A DNA stretch of 64,000 nucleotides from Candidatus Symbiobacter mobilis CR (GTDB lineage: Bacteria; Pseudomonadota; Gammaproteobacteria; Burkholderiales; Burkholderiaceae_C). Below the pieces are notes generated by a model. The model searched no databases, had not been told where the DNA came from, and saw only the letters and a program-made list of their open reading frames with translations. The first letter of the stretch is position 1. Each line of letters starts with the position of its first letter. Where the stretch lies: assembly GCF_000477435.1 (NCBI RefSeq), contig NC_022576.1, positions 2,604,001 to 2,668,000 of the forward strand, given 5' to 3'. Below are positions 1 to 11,218 of the stretch, one piece after another. The translations under genes were made by a program, and so were the position numbers.

Positions 1-1614
<1,614 letters not shown>

Positions 1615-1619
1615 GGGGT

Positions 1620-3917
1620 TCACCGGTGGTGGAATGGGGAAGAGTGGGCTGGCGGCACGAGGCCCGGAGGACGCCACCGCCGCAATCGCAAGGCATTGGC
1701 GATGACGCTGACCGAACTCAGCGCCATGGCTCCTCCCGCCAGAACGGGGCTGAGGTAGCCGAACATCGCCAGCGGGATCGTCACGACGTTGTAGACGAAA
1801 GCCCACCACAGGTTTTGGCGGATCGTCGTGGTGGTGCGCCGGGCAATATCGATGGCTGCGGGAACCAGCGCCAGGTCGTCGCGCAGCAGGGTGATGGCGC
1901 TGGCATGGATGGCCACGTCGGCACCTAGATGCCCGTGCGCAATCGCCATGCCCACATCCGCAGCGGCCAGCGCGGGGGCATCGTTGATTCCGTCGCCCAC
2001 CATGATCACACCGTGCCCATGCTGGCGCAGCGTTTCCACCGCAGCGATCTTGTCTTGTGGCAAGGCTCCGCTTTGCGTGGCGTTGGGGTCGATCCCCACT
2101 TGGCTTGCCACGCGGTGTACGGCTTGGGGATGGTCGCCGGAAACCATCCGCACCTGCATCCCCATCGACCGCAACGCCAGCACGGCAGGGGCCGCGCTGG
2201 GCCGCACTGCGTCGGCAAAAGCCAGCACCGCCAGCGTCTGCGTGCCCTGGGGTGCATTCCGCCACAGCACGGACACGGTGTGCCCTTGCTGCAAAGCGGC
2301 TTCTACCGCCAGCGCGGGAACCGACCCACCCTGCTCTTGCGCCCATGCCAAGCTACCCAAGGTGTAGGGATGTTCTTCGACTGCCCCGGATATCCCCTTG
2401 CCGGGTACCGCGTGCAGACCATGCACCGGCGGGATGTCGATCTTTCTTTGCCGTGCTGCGTCCAGCACGGCGCGTGCCAGCGGGTGCTCGCTACCGCTCT
2501 GCAAGGCTGCTGCCCAGCGCAGACACGAGGATTCGTCGTACTCCGGCGCGCAGTCGATACGTTCCAGCCGCGCCTGGCCCATGGTCAGGGTTCCGGTCTT
2601 GTCGAAAACGACCGTGTCGCAACGCCGTGCCTGCTCCAGCGCCTGCACGTCGCGTACCAGGATGCCGTAGCGCGCAGCCACCCCGGTGCCGACGACGATC
2701 GCTGCCGGGGTAGCCAGCCCCAACGCACAAGGGCAGGCCACGACGAGCACGGCCACGGCGCGCAGCAGCGCGGTATCGAAGGGCAGTCCCATTCCCCACC
2801 CGACGACGAAGGTTCCTATCCCAAGCAGCAAAACGATGGGAACGAATACGGCGCTGATCCGATCGACCAACTGTTCGACCGGCGCCTTCGATGCCTGCGC
2901 GTCTTCGACCCTGCGCACGACTGCGGCTAGCACTGTGTCCGCCCCCACTGCCTGCACCTGCACCAATACCCGTGCCGCGCCGTTGACCGTACCGGCGACG
3001 ACGGCATCCCCCGGCCCACGATCCACCGGCATCGGTTCGCCGGTCAGCATGGCTTCGTCGACTTGCGTATGGCCTTCGACGAGCACGCCATCGACGGCGA
3101 AGCGCTCGCCGGGCCGCACGGCCAGCGTGTCCCCCGGGCGCACGTCTTCCACCGGAACGTCCGCTTCCCCATCCTGGCCCACGCGGTGCGCGATGTCGGG
3201 GCGCAGCCCTTGCAATGCGCGGATTGCCGACGTCGTCTGGCGTCGGGCACGCGCTTCGAGCGCTTTGCCGAGCAGCACCAGCGTGATGACCATCGCGGAA
3301 CTTTCAAAGTACAGATGCGCGCTGGCTCCTTCCGCCCACCACAGCCATGTCGATAGCGCCCATGCTGCAGTGGTTCCGAGGGCGACGAGGGTGTCCATGT
3401 TCGCCGTTCCCCGCCGCAAAGCGCGCCATGCGCCCAGGTAGAACTGCGCGCCCAGCAGGCCCTGCACATGGGTGGCCAACAAAAACTGCCACTTGGCCGG
3501 TAGCACGAGGTGCCAGCCCAGCCACGATGCCCACATCGGCAGCATCAAAGGCAGGGCAAAGGACAAGGCCAGCGCCACCTGGCCCCACTCCGCCCAGATG
3601 GTGGACAACGAAGAAATCCCCACTCCATCGTTCCCTCGGATGTGGGCTTTCCTCTCGTTCTGCAGCGCAAAGGAGGGTTTGAAGCCTTCCCGTCGTAGCG
3701 CATCCGCGATGCGTTCTTGCAAGCCGGTATCCGCCAGCGCAGTCACCCGCGCAGTTTGTGCGGCGAGGTTGACGACAGCGCCTTGCACCCCTTCCACCGC
3801 GAGCAGGCTTTGTTCGACGCGGCGCACGCACGATGCGCAGCGCATGCCCTGGATACCCAGATCGAACGTGGTGGCGAACGTCTCGGCGGTCGCGGAAGGG
3901 GGTGCGGAGAGCATCAT
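1620..3917 (-). CDS. copA: Copper-exporting P1B-type ATPase CopA
   Basis: Inner-membrane copper(I) pump, 765 residues from ATG 3917. The N-terminal heavy-metal-associated domain has GMRCASC (Cys27, Cys30). The transmembrane CPC metal site is Cys395-Pro-Cys397. The phosphorylated Asp439 sits in DKTGTLT, the actuator loop is TGEPMP, and the hinge is [10 protein letters not shown], all as in Cu+-ATPases. An open frame continues upstream to 4229, but that part has no HMA or membrane character and overlaps the divergent gene, so the Met-Met pair at 3917/3914 is the likely start. It is divergent from the SPFH gene, leaving about 66 bases for both promoters. No CueR-like operator was recognised. Confidence 0.95.
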   Translation of the reverse strand: MMLSAPPSATAETFATTFDLGIQGMRCASCVRRVEQSLLAVEGVQGAVVNLAAQTARVTALADTGLQERIADALRREGFKPSFALQNERKAHIRGNDGVGISSLSTIWAEWGQVALALSFALPLMLPMWASWLGWHLVLPAKWQFLLATHVQGLLGAQFYLGAWRALRRGTANMDTLVALGTTAAWALSTWLWWAEGASAHLYFESSAMVITLVLLGKALEARARRQTTSAIRALQGLRPDIAHRVGQDGEADVPVEDVRPGDTLAVRPGERFAVDGVLVEGHTQVDEAMLTGEPMPVDRGPGDAVVAGTVNGAARVLVQVQAVGADTVLAAVVRRVEDAQASKAPVEQLVDRISAVFVPIVLLLGIGTFVVGWGMGLPFDTALLRAVAVLVVACPCALGLATPAAIVVGTGVAARYGILVRDVQALEQARRCDTVVFDKTGTLTMGQARLERIDCAPEYDESSCLRWAAALQSGSEHPLARAVLDAARQRKIDIPPVHGLHAVPGKGISGAVEEHPYTLGSLAWAQEQGGSVPALAVEAALQQGHTVSVLWRNAPQGTQTLAVLAFADAVRPSAAPAVLALRSMGMQVRMVSGDHPQAVHRVASQVGIDPNATQSGALPQDKIAAVETLRQHGHGVIMVGDGINDAPALAAADVGMAIAHGHLGADVAIHASAITLLRDDLALVPAAIDIARRTTTTIRQNLWWAFVYNVVTIPLAMFGYLSPVLAGGAMALSSVSVIANALRLRRWRPPGLVPPAHSSPFHHR

Positions 3918-3983
3918 GAAAGGCCCAATCTGGGGGAAGGATCGGGGTATATCATGAACTTTCCCCACCATCTGGAGCTTGCT

Positions 3984-5030
3984 ATGGGACTCATGGACTT
4001 CATCAAGAAGCAGTTCATCGACATCATCGAATCCACCGAGGAAGGCGATGGCCTGCTTGCGTGGCGCTTTCCGATGGAAGACATGGAAATCCAGACGGGC
4101 GCACGGCTGGTCGTTCGCGCTTCGCAAATGGCGATGTTCGTCAACGAAGGGCAGGTGGCGGATGTCTTCGGGCCGGGAACACACCGGCTCACGACGCAAA
4201 CGCTGCCCGTGCTGACGTACCTGAACCATTGGGACAAGCTCTTCGAGTCGCCGTTCAAGAGCGATGTGTACTTCTTCAGCACGCGGTTGCAGCTAGACCA
4301 AAAATGGGGAACGCCGCAATCCGTCTCCCTGCGCGACAAGGATTTCGGTGCGGTGCGGGTCCGCGCTTTCGGCAACTACAGCTTCCGCATCGTTGACCCC
4401 AAACAGTTCCACACCGAAGTCTCCGGCACCCGCGAACGCTACGAAGTGACCGACCTCGAAGGGCAGTTGCGCGCGCTGGTCGTGCAGAACCTCAGCAACG
4501 CCGTCGCCGCAGGGCAGGTGCCTTTTCTGGATTTGGCGGCCAACCTGGACTACTTTGCGCAACTGCTCGCCAAAACTCTGCAAGGCCCTTTCGAGCGGCT
4601 CGGGTTGGCGCTCGATACGGTCACGGTGCAAAGCGTCACGCTCCCCGACGAATTGCAAAAAGTGCTCGACCAGAAGATCGGCATGGGCATGGTCGGCGAC
4701 GACATGGCCAAGTTCTTGCAATACCAGACCGGGCAAGCCATTCCGCAATTTGCGCAGGGTGCCGGGGGTGGCGCAGGGGGTGGCCTGGCTGGCGATGCCA
4801 TGGGCCTGGGCGCAGGCATGGCGATGGGGCAGATGCTGGCGCAGACGTTGTCCGCAGGGCTGCAAGGCGCTGTCGCTTCTGCATCCGCCGCCCCCCGAGC
4901 CGCCCCCGAGCCGACCGCCGATGCAGTGATGGACATGCTCGAACGGCTCGGCCAGTTGCGCGACAAAGGCATCCTCACCGCTGCGGAGTTCGACGCCAAA
5001 AAGGCGGAGTTGCTGCAGAAGTTGGGGTGA
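3984..5030 (+). CDS. SPFH-domain protein with C-terminal SHOCT motif
   Basis: Protein of 348 residues in the SPFH/band-7 group related to the so-called virion core protein (YdjI-like) family. Members form oligomers and probably act in membrane or stress physiology, but the biochemical role is not established. The SPFH domain spans about residues 15-245. A Gly/Ala-rich linker follows (GAGGGAGGG region, about 255-310), then a short helical SHOCT motif at the end (LRDKGILTAAEFDAKKAEL). The ATG at 3984 is preferred because GGAG (3974-3977) precedes it at good spacing; a weaker ATG is at 3954. No signal peptide or membrane helix is evident. It is divergent from copA and 45 bases upstream of dnaG. 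Confidence 0.85.
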   Translation: MGLMDFIKKQFIDIIESTEEGDGLLAWRFPMEDMEIQTGARLVVRASQMAMFVNEGQVADVFGPGTHRLTTQTLPVLTYLNHWDKLFESPFKSDVYFFSTRLQLDQKWGTPQSVSLRDKDFGAVRVRAFGNYSFRIVDPKQFHTEVSGTRERYEVTDLEGQLRALVVQNLSNAVAAGQVPFLDLAANLDYFAQLLAKTLQGPFERLGLALDTVTVQSVTLPDELQKVLDQKIGMGMVGDDMAKFLQYQTGQAIPQFAQGAGGGAGGGLAGDAMGLGAGMAMGQMLAQTLSAGLQGAVASASAAPRAAPEPTADAVMDMLERLGQLRDKGILTAAEFDAKKAELLQKLG

Positions 5031-5075
5031 GGTGGCAATCCTGTCCGCAGGTGGAATGAACCCGCGCCGCCTGCC

Positions 5076-6950
5076 ATGACCGTCCCTCCCTCGTTCGTGC
5101 AAGAGCTGTTGGCCCGCGTCGACATCGTCGAAGTGGTCGGGCGGCATGTCCGCCTGAAGAAGGGCGGTGCGAATTGGATGGGGCTGTGTCCGTTTCATAG
5201 CGAAAAGTCCCCCTCCTTTTCGGTCAGCCCGGCCAAGCAGTTTTTTCACTGCTTCGGCTGTGGCAAGAGCGGGGACGCCATCACCTTTTTGATGGAGCAC
5301 CAAGGCATGCCGTTTCGCGATGCGGTGCAGGAACTCGCGATGCAGCATGGGATGACCGTCCCGCAGGACAACGCTGGTACTACAGACACCTTGGCAGCCC
5401 GCGAGCGCGTCCGTCGGCGGTTGACGTTGACGCAGGTGCTCGAACAGGCGTGCGCGGCGTACCAGCAGGCGCTCAAGACATCGCAAACCGCTGTGGCGTA
5501 TCTGCGCCAACGTGGCCTGGATGGCGCTATCGCCAAGCGCTACGGGATAGGCTATGCCTCGGGGGGGTGGCAGTTTCTCGCCAGCGTGTTCCCGCACTAT
5601 GACGATCCCTTGCTCGCCGAATCCGGCCTCGTGATCGACCATGCGGAAGAGGGCGCGCAGTCGCGGCGCTACGACCGGTTTCGCGATCGGATCATGTTCC
5701 CCATCCGCAATGTCAAGGGCGAATGCATCGGCTTCGGCGGCCGCGTGCTGGGCGCGGACAAGCCCAAATACCTCAACTCCCCGGAAACCCCCGTTTTCAG
5801 CAAAGGGCGTGAGCTGTATGGATTGTTCGAGGGCCGGGGCGGCATTCGCGAAGCCGGGTACGCCCTCGTCACCGAAGGCTATATGGATGTCGTCGCGCTG
5901 GCGCAGATGGGTTTTGCCAACGCGGTGGCCACGCTGGGCACGGCGTGTACGCCGGAACACGTGGGCAAGCTGTTTCGCTTCACCGACGCAGTGGTGTTCA
6001 GCTTCGACGGGGATGCCGCAGGCCGCAACGCCGCACGCAAGGCGCTTGATGCCGTGTTGCCGTTGGCCACGGACGTGCGCAGCATCAAATTCCTGTTCTT
6101 GCCACCGGAGCACGACCCCGATAGCTTCATCCGCGCACACGGCGCCCAGGCGTTTGGGCACGCTGTGCAGGAGGCCTTGCCGCTAAGCCGTTTTCTGCTC
6201 GACGTTGCGCAGGAGGGCTGCGATCTGCACGTTTCCGAAGGGCGTTCGCGCACTGCGCACCGCGTGCGCCCCTTGTGGGAGCTGCTTCCGGCTGGGGGGT
6301 TGCGGCACCAGGTGCTGGGGGAAATCGCCTCGCTGGTGCAGGTGGGCAGGCAGGAGCTGATGGACATCTGGCAGGAACAGCAATCCGCCGATGCCTGGCA
6401 TTCCCGGGCTGCTCCTGCTAGTACACCTGCCATGCGCCGTTCGCCGCAATCTTTGCGGCCTTTACCACGGCGGCGCGTTTTTGCCTCACAGGGTGGCAGG
6501 TTGCGCCCCCCTAGCCGTGCCGACCGCGCCGTGCGCATCCTGCTCGACGACCTTGGCGCGATGGAGGGACTCACCGCCGAAGACCTGGCGTTGTTATGCG
6601 CCTTGCCCGACCCCCACGGCGCACTGTTGCGCTGGCTGGAAGGACAGTTTCACGAGCACGGCGCGCAAACCTGGGTGGCCTTGCGCGCAGGGTTGGCGGG
6701 GCACCCGGCAGAGCAATGGGCCGTACAGCGCATGGCCGACGCATCCGCGCAAGAGCCTGCGGATATCGACGAAACACGCAACGAGCTACGTACCCTGCTG
6801 TACCGCATGCATATCGACCAGCTTATGGTGCTGGAAACGCGGGCCATCGAAGAGTCGCGGGACAACCCCGAAGCGTTGCATCGGTACCGGGAATTGCAAA
6901 ATCGCCGCAAGTGGCTGCAAGCGCAGGCTGGCGCTGCGACGGAAGATTAA
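5076..6950 (+). CDS. dnaG: DNA primase
   Basis: Makes RNA primers at the replication fork. It has 624 residues (E. coli 581). The CHC2 zinc finger is CPFH...CFGC (about residues 38-63). The Toprim catalytic core has EGYMDVVALAQ (about 268) and the acidic motif DGDAAG (about 311). The C-terminal helical region that normally binds DnaB follows a Pro/Arg-rich linker around residues 450-480. Unlike the common rpsU-dnaG-rpoD arrangement, neither rpsU nor rpoD is adjacent. It is followed after 65 bases by a regulator gene. An inverted repeat (6949-6956 with 6988-6995) lies in that gap but has a long loop. Confidence 0.96.
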   Translation: MTVPPSFVQELLARVDIVEVVGRHVRLKKGGANWMGLCPFHSEKSPSFSVSPAKQFFHCFGCGKSGDAITFLMEHQGMPFRDAVQELAMQHGMTVPQDNAGTTDTLAARERVRRRLTLTQVLEQACAAYQQALKTSQTAVAYLRQRGLDGAIAKRYGIGYASGGWQFLASVFPHYDDPLLAESGLVIDHAEEGAQSRRYDRFRDRIMFPIRNVKGECIGFGGRVLGADKPKYLNSPETPVFSKGRELYGLFEGRGGIREAGYALVTEGYMDVVALAQMGFANAVATLGTACTPEHVGKLFRFTDAVVFSFDGDAAGRNAARKALDAVLPLATDVRSIKFLFLPPEHDPDSFIRAHGAQAFGHAVQEALPLSRFLLDVAQEGCDLHVSEGRSRTAHRVRPLWELLPAGGLRHQVLGEIASLVQVGRQELMDIWQEQQSADAWHSRAAPASTPAMRRSPQSLRPLPRRRVFASQGGRLRPPSRADRAVRILLDDLGAMEGLTAEDLALLCALPDPHGALLRWLEGQFHEHGAQTWVALRAGLAGHPAEQWAVQRMADASAQEPADIDETRNELRTLLYRMHIDQLMVLETRAIEESRDNPEALHRYRELQNRRKWLQAQAGAATED

Positions 6951-7015
6951 GGCTGCTTGAGGCTGTGGCTCCACATCGATAATTTGTGCAGCCTTTCCCT
7001 TGATTCACTGCCCCC

Positions 7016-8605
7016 ATGAATTTGCATCAACTCAGTTACTTGGTCGTCGACGACCTGGAATTGATGCGTGCCGTCACCGTCAACCAATTGCGCGGGATGG
7101 GCTGCGACAAGATCAAGATGGCCCGCAATGGCGCCGAAGCGCTGGAGATGTTGCGGCTGGGCAAGTATGACGTCGTGCTGTCGGACTGGAACATGCCAGT
7201 CATGTCCGGGCTGGATTTGCTCAAGGCGATCCGCGCCGACGCCAAGCTCGCCAAGCTGCCTTTTTTGATGATCACCGCCGAGGCGGAACGACGTCGCATT
7301 GAGATGGTGATCAATGCTGGGGTCACGAGCCTGCTGGTCAAGCCCTACAACGCAGGGAGCCTCAAGGCCCGGCTGGAATTCATTTTCCGGCCCCGCTCCG
7401 CGTCTGCACCCAGGCCCGCTGGGAATGCGAACCTGCCCCCTCCTTCCGACGACGCAGACGGTTTTGAAATGGGTCCCACCCTCGAACCGTCGCGCATCCT
7501 CGTTGTCGATGACTACCCCGTCAGCTTGCGCCTGCTCGAAAAAATGTTCAAGGACGAGTACCAGGTGCTTAGCGCTGCCGATGGCGAAGCCGCCCTCGCG
7601 CTGTGCGATACCGACTCTCCCCCGGATCTCATCCTGATGGACGTGCTGATGCCGGGGATGGACGGCTTCGAGGTCGTGCGCCGCCTGCGGGAACGGCCTG
7701 CCACGGCGCAACTCCCCGTCATCTTCGTCACCGGGCTGACCGACGACGAAGCGCGGCTCAAGGGCATGGAATTGGGCGCGGTGGACTTCGTCTCCAAAAC
7801 GTCCGACCCCAAGGCGCTGCGTGCGCGGGTGCGCAATTTCATCCAGTTCGTCGACATGCGCCGCAAGCTGCAAGCCGACTACGACTCCATGCTCGAAGCC
7901 GCCCGCACGCGGGAGGACGCGGAAAACATCTCCCGCCACGATCTCAAAGGTTCGCTCGCAGGCATCGTCGGCATGGTGCAGGCGCTGGCGGAAGATGACT
8001 CCCTCGCGCCCCAACACGTCGCGCAGTTGCGCCTGGTCGAGCAAACCGCGCAGCAGGCGATGAATATGGTCAATCTGGCCGGTGATCTGTACAAGATCGA
8101 AATGGGGCAATACCGGCTTCGCGCCGTTCCAGTAGAGATCGGGGAAGTGCTGCACCGGATCGTCGACCTGTTCCGCCCAACCTTTTCCGACAAACGCCTC
8201 ACGATTGAGGTCGATACCGATACCCCCGTCGGCACCGAGCTACCGCAGGCGCTGGGTGATCCGATGCTTTGCCACTCGCTATTCCAAAACCTGCTCAAAA
8301 ACGCCTGCGAGGCAGCGCCCCCCGATACGCGGGTCACTGTCCACCTCAAGGACGAATCCCCGTTGCGGGTACTCATCACCAACAGTGGCGTGGTTCCGGC
8401 CACGCTGCGCGCACGGTTTTTTGAAAAGTTCGCCACCAGTGGCAAGGTTGGCGGCAGCGGCCTGGGTACGTACTCCGCGCAAATGCTTGCCAAGGCGCAG
8501 AACGGATCGATCACGATGGTCACGAGCGACGAGTTGCACAGCACGACCGTCACCGTCACGCTGCCCCGCCATAGTCAAGATGCCCCGCCACTGGCCGGGG
8601 CGTAG
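7016..8605 (+). CDS. Hybrid protein: two receiver domains followed by a histidine kinase
   Basis: Cytoplasmic signalling protein of 529 residues with no membrane segment. The first receiver (1-125) has the acidic pair VVDD, phospho-acceptor Asp57 and Lys109. The second (158-280) has VVDD, Asp209 and an FVSK motif. A dimerisation/phospho-acceptor region with RHDLKGSL (His308) and an ATP-binding domain follow: NLLKNACEA is the N box and GGSGLGTY the G box. The layout receiver-receiver-kinase is a reverse hybrid, suggesting that phosphorylation by another kinase gates its own kinase. The partner and output are unknown. The next gene begins 15 bases later, so they may be co-transcribed without sharing a function. 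Confidence 0.88.
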   Translation: MNLHQLSYLVVDDLELMRAVTVNQLRGMGCDKIKMARNGAEALEMLRLGKYDVVLSDWNMPVMSGLDLLKAIRADAKLAKLPFLMITAEAERRRIEMVINAGVTSLLVKPYNAGSLKARLEFIFRPRSASAPRPAGNANLPPPSDDADGFEMGPTLEPSRILVVDDYPVSLRLLEKMFKDEYQVLSAADGEAALALCDTDSPPDLILMDVLMPGMDGFEVVRRLRERPATAQLPVIFVTGLTDDEARLKGMELGAVDFVSKTSDPKALRARVRNFIQFVDMRRKLQADYDSMLEAARTREDAENISRHDLKGSLAGIVGMVQALAEDDSLAPQHVAQLRLVEQTAQQAMNMVNLAGDLYKIEMGQYRLRAVPVEIGEVLHRIVDLFRPTFSDKRLTIEVDTDTPVGTELPQALGDPMLCHSLFQNLLKNACEAAPPDTRVTVHLKDESPLRVLITNSGVVPATLRARFFEKFATSGKVGGSGLGTYSAQMLAKAQNGSITMVTSDELHSTTVTVTLPRHSQDAPPLAGA

Positions 8606-8620
8606 GCCACGGACACCACC

Positions 8621-9238
8621 ATGGGACACCGGCTCACGCGCATCGTCACCCGCACCGGCGACGACGGAACCACCGGCCTCGGGGATGGCTCCCGCGTCTC
8701 CAAAAACGATGCGCGCGTTCATGCGCTGGGTGAGGTCGACGAGCTAAACGCCCATATCGGGCTGCTGCTGTGCGAGCCACTGCCACCGGGGGTGCAGCCG
8801 TTGCTGGTCGGAATCCAGCACCAGTTGTTCGATGTAGGCGCCGAGCTGGCTACCCCGGGGTACACGGTGCTGACCGAGCAAGCAGTGGGTGTACTCGACG
8901 AGGCCATCGCGCACTACAACGCCGAGCTGCCTGCGCTGCGCGAATTTCTGCTCCCCGCAGGCACCCGCGCCGCAGCGCAGGCCCATGTGTGCAGAACGGT
9001 GGCGCGACGTGCAGAACGTGTACTCGTTGCCCTCGTCACCGTAGTCGAACGGGAATCGCCATCGCCGCCATCACTTTCCTCGTTGCCAGGGCTGCAACGA
9101 CTTCAACGCTACCTGAATCGCCTAAGCGACTTGCTGTTCGTGCTGGCGCGGGTCTGCAATCTGCATGAGACAGGCTGCGAAGCGGTATGGCGCGGAACCG
9201 CTGGAGAGACTTCCGCCTTCGCGGGCATGACGGACTGA
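8621..9238 (+). CDS. ATP:cob(I)alamin adenosyltransferase, PduO type
   Basis: Transfers the adenosyl group of ATP to cob(I)alamin, making adenosylcobalamin. The 205-residue protein is near the family size. The ATP-binding N-terminal motif RTGDDGTTGL is at residues 11-20. The conserved CRTVARRAERVL helix lies near 123-134 and LNRLSDLLFVLAR near 165-177, both diagnostic of the PduO/MMAB fold. It follows the hybrid kinase by 15 bases and is convergent with the toxin gene at 9246. Cobalamin use in this organism is supported by metH at the left edge. The last codons (residues about 192-205) look like a loosely conserved tail. Confidence 0.93.
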   Translation: MGHRLTRIVTRTGDDGTTGLGDGSRVSKNDARVHALGEVDELNAHIGLLLCEPLPPGVQPLLVGIQHQLFDVGAELATPGYTVLTEQAVGVLDEAIAHYNAELPALREFLLPAGTRAAAQAHVCRTVARRAERVLVALVTVVERESPSPPSLSSLPGLQRLQRYLNRLSDLLFVLARVCNLHETGCEAVWRGTAGETSAFAGMTD

Positions 9239-9245
9239 TGGTCGC

Positions 9246-9638
9246 TCAAGGCGATGCAGGCCACAGCGTCTGAAAATCGAATGAAAGCTGCCGTTGGTGG
9301 CGGATGGAAAGCAAGTAGTCCGTGCCCTTGATTCGCGCGTACAAAAGCAGGTAGTGCGTCATCACGTATTCGCGCAGTTCGCCGTCCTTAGCGAGCGAGC
9401 CAAGTTGTTTGGTCAGGCGAGCCATCCCGTTGGCAACCTCGACTGAGCGCGTAGGCCGTTCTAGGAACAAGCGCCCCATGCCGGGGAAGCTTTCTAGATT
9501 GGGGATGACGGTACCCGTCAGCTCGTCCAGCAGCGCGTCGAAGGCATGCGGAGCCTCGGCTTCAACGAAGAAGGCCTCAAGCTCCTCAAGGTTCCGTTCG
9601 AAGTTGCCCGTGAGTTTGACGGTGTGCTTGGCTGTCAC
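9246..9638 (-). CDS. RelE/ParE-family toxin
   Basis: Protein of 130 residues, probably a RelE/ParE-superfamily toxin: a small basic protein with the alternating helix-strand pattern and a YVMTHYLLLYARIKG segment matching the family core, ending in IRHQRQLSFDF. RelE members cleave mRNA on the ribosome and ParE members poison gyrase; the sequence does not tell which applies here. The start is GTG 9638, and no in-frame ATG precedes it. It lies 15 bases after the antitoxin stop, the usual antitoxin-toxin order. The intervening bases lie close to the left end of a mobile repeat (9669). Confidence 0.78.
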   Translation of the reverse strand: MTAKHTVKLTGNFERNLEELEAFFVEAEAPHAFDALLDELTGTVIPNLESFPGMGRLFLERPTRSVEVANGMARLTKQLGSLAKDGELREYVMTHYLLLYARIKGTDYLLSIRHQRQLSFDFQTLWPASP

Positions 9639-9653
9639 GATGCGATGCCGTTC

Positions 9654-9989
9654 TTATCCTGCAGCCTTAGAACCTATTCCAGTAGGAGCTGCGCCATCGC
9701 ATTGCACGCGGCGGCGTTTGATGGCGTTCAGCGTGCTGTGCGCATCCTTGACCTTGCCCGCTGCGACATCTGCGAGGCCGTTGCTCGCATCATCAATCAG
9801 CAGCAGGTGGATGCGTTCGCGTTCTAGCTGGTGGTAGTAGTCCAGCCGTTGGGCGTCGATCATGGCCACATAGCTCTCACCGTTCTTGGTGATGATCTTC
9901 TCGGCTCCAGCCTTCACCTGGTCGGCCAGTTCGGACAGGTTCGCCCTGGCTTGCGACAGCGGGATCACGTCACCGGCAGAAATGGCCAT
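9654..9989 (-). CDS. Phd/YefM-family antitoxin with a repeat-encoded tail
   Basis: Antitoxin of 111 residues that should bind the operator with its N-terminal half and the toxin with its C-terminal half. The Phd/YefM fold is visible at residues 5-60 (IPLSQARANLSELADQV, then KNGESYVAMIDA). ATG 9989 is chosen because AGGAG stands 6 bases upstream; an open frame runs further to 10025. The last residues, from about RRRVQCDGAAPTGIGS onward, are translated from the left arm of the 145-bp mobile repeat family, so the C-terminus may not be ancestral. The whole gene up to its promoter lies between the repeat ends at 9669 and 10080, apart from the last few codons. Confidence 0.82.
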   Translation of the reverse strand: MAISAGDVIPLSQARANLSELADQVKAGAEKIITKNGESYVAMIDAQRLDYYHQLERERIHLLLIDDASNGLADVAAGKVKDAHSTLNAIKRRRVQCDGAAPTGIGSKAAG

Positions 9990-10080
9990 GCTTGGCTCCT
10001 TCAAGTGTTGTACAAAATTCTGCACATCATATGCGCTCTGAAACGCTGCTTCGGCTCGCCTGCCTACTGAAATAGGTTCT
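9669..10080. repeat. Mobile-repeat ends enclosing the antitoxin gene
   Basis: The left end AGAACCTATTCCAGTAGG (9669-9686) and right end CCTACTGAAATAGGTTCT (10063-10080) are inverted repeats of each other with one mismatch. They are the same ends as those of the 145-bp elements at 28020, 48465 and 61316. Left-arm identity continues to about 9716 and right-arm identity starts at about 10046. The usual middle of the element is replaced by roughly 330 bases carrying most of the antitoxin gene and its upstream region. This is either an element that captured cargo, or a gene inserted into an older copy. No clear target duplication is seen. Confidence 0.8.
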
Positions 10081-10091
10081 TAGCAATTGCT

Positions 10092-10118
10092 CATCGCAAC
10101 TCCCGCCGCTCCTACAAC
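10092..10118 (-). repeat. REP-type palindrome
   Basis: Reads on the minus strand as GTTGTAGGAGCGGCGGGAG followed by TTGCGATG, a variant of the family GTTGTAGGAGCGACGGAAG + TCGCGATG seen at six other sites. It overlaps the last codons of ruvB. Confidence 0.75.
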
Positions 10119-11218
10119 GGGAGCGGAAGCGTTGTGTTGAGGGGGGAGCTTGGGGGGGCGCGAAGGGCATCGGGTGGCGCAGCAGCCATAGGGGCCTGTA
10201 AACCCAGATGCAGGTATGCCGACGCGGTGGCAACGCGCCCGCGGGCTGTGCGTTGCAGGTAGCCTTGCTGGATCAGGTACGGTTCGATTACGTCCTCGAT
10301 CGTTTCGCGCTCTTCGCCGATGCTGGCGGCGATGTTGTCGAGGCCCACAGGCCCGCCGTCGAAGCGGTGGATGACTGCTTCGAGCAGCTTGCGATCCATC
10401 AGATCCAGCCCCTGGGGGTCTACGTCGAGCATCGCCAGCCCTGCTTGCGCGATGTCCTGCGTGATGTGGCCTGCGCCTTTGACTTGGGCGTAGTCGCGCA
10501 CCCTGCGTAGCAGGCGGTTGGCGATGCGCGGGGTGCCGCGCGAGCGGCGGGCGATTTCGTGGCTGCCTTCCGCGTCGGTGGGAATCCCCAGCAGGGAAGC
10601 GCTGCGGCGAACGATTTGCACCAGTTCCTCGGGGGTATAAAACTCCAGCCGGGCGACGATCCCAAAGCGGTCGCGCAAGGGGTTGGTCAGCATCCCGGCC
10701 CGCGTGGTCGCGCCGACGAGGGTGAAAGGCTGCACATCGAGCTGGATCGACCGCGCGCCAGGGCCTTCGCCGATCATGATGTCGATCTTGTAGTCCTCCA
10801 TCGCCGGGTAGAGGATTTCCTCGACCACCGGGCTGAGGCGGTGGATTTCGTCGATGAACAGGACGTCGTTGCGTTCCAGGTTCGTCAGCATCGCAGCGAG
10901 GTCGCGGGGTTTTTCGAGGACGGGGCCGCTGGTTTGCCGCAGCCCCACGCCCAGCTCGCGGGCAAGGATGTGGCTCAGTGTCGTTTTGCCCAGACCGGGG
11001 GGGCCGAAGAGCAGGACGTGATCGAGCGCCTCTTTCCGGTTTTTGGCTGCTCCGATGAAGATTTCCAGTTGCGCGCGCACCTTGGCCTGCCCGACATAGT
11101 CGCGCAACAGGGTGGGGCGCAAGGCGCGCTCGGCCTGCTCTTCGTTGCGCGACGTGGCAGCGCCTTGCACGATGCGCTGCGCGGGGGCCGCCCCCAGGGC
11201 ATCGACCTGGATGCTCAC
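10112..11218 (-). CDS. ruvB: Holliday junction branch-migration ATPase RuvB
   Basis: Motor of the RuvAB complex that drives branch migration of Holliday junctions. It has Walker [10 protein letters not shown], Walker B with DEIHRL, sensor region GATTRAGML, and the C-terminal winged helix ending [17 protein letters not shown]. Start GTG 11218 overlaps the purC stop (GTGA), indicating translational coupling; the open frame upstream belongs to purC sequence. From this start the protein has 368 residues, longer than E. coli (336), owing to a Pro/Ala-rich tail of about 30 residues. The end of that tail is read from a REP element, so it is probably not functional. ruvA and ruvC are not in the window. 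Confidence 0.95.
   Translation of the reverse strand: MSIQVDALGAAPAQRIVQGAATSRNEEQAERALRPTLLRDYVGQAKVRAQLEIFIGAAKNRKEALDHVLLFGPPGLGKTTLSHILARELGVGLRQTSGPVLEKPRDLAAMLTNLERNDVLFIDEIHRLSPVVEEILYPAMEDYKIDIMIGEGPGARSIQLDVQPFTLVGATTRAGMLTNPLRDRFGIVARLEFYTPEELVQIVRRSASLLGIPTDAEGSHEIARRSRGTPRIANRLLRRVRDYAQVKGAGHITQDIAQAGLAMLDVDPQGLDLMDRKLLEAVIHRFDGGPVGLDNIAASIGEERETIEDVIEPYLIQQGYLQRTARGRVATASAYLHLGLQAPMAAAPPDALRAPPSSPLNTTLPLPL

Noticed and set aside
4293..6161. Long minus-strand open frame opposite the SPFH gene and dnaG
   Set aside because: Composition typical of antisense reading (His/Gln/Arg-rich); both plus-strand genes are well supported.
6949..6995. Terminator between dnaG and the hybrid kinase
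   Set aside because: The eight-base arms are separated by 31 bases and followed by only short T runs, so I do not call it.
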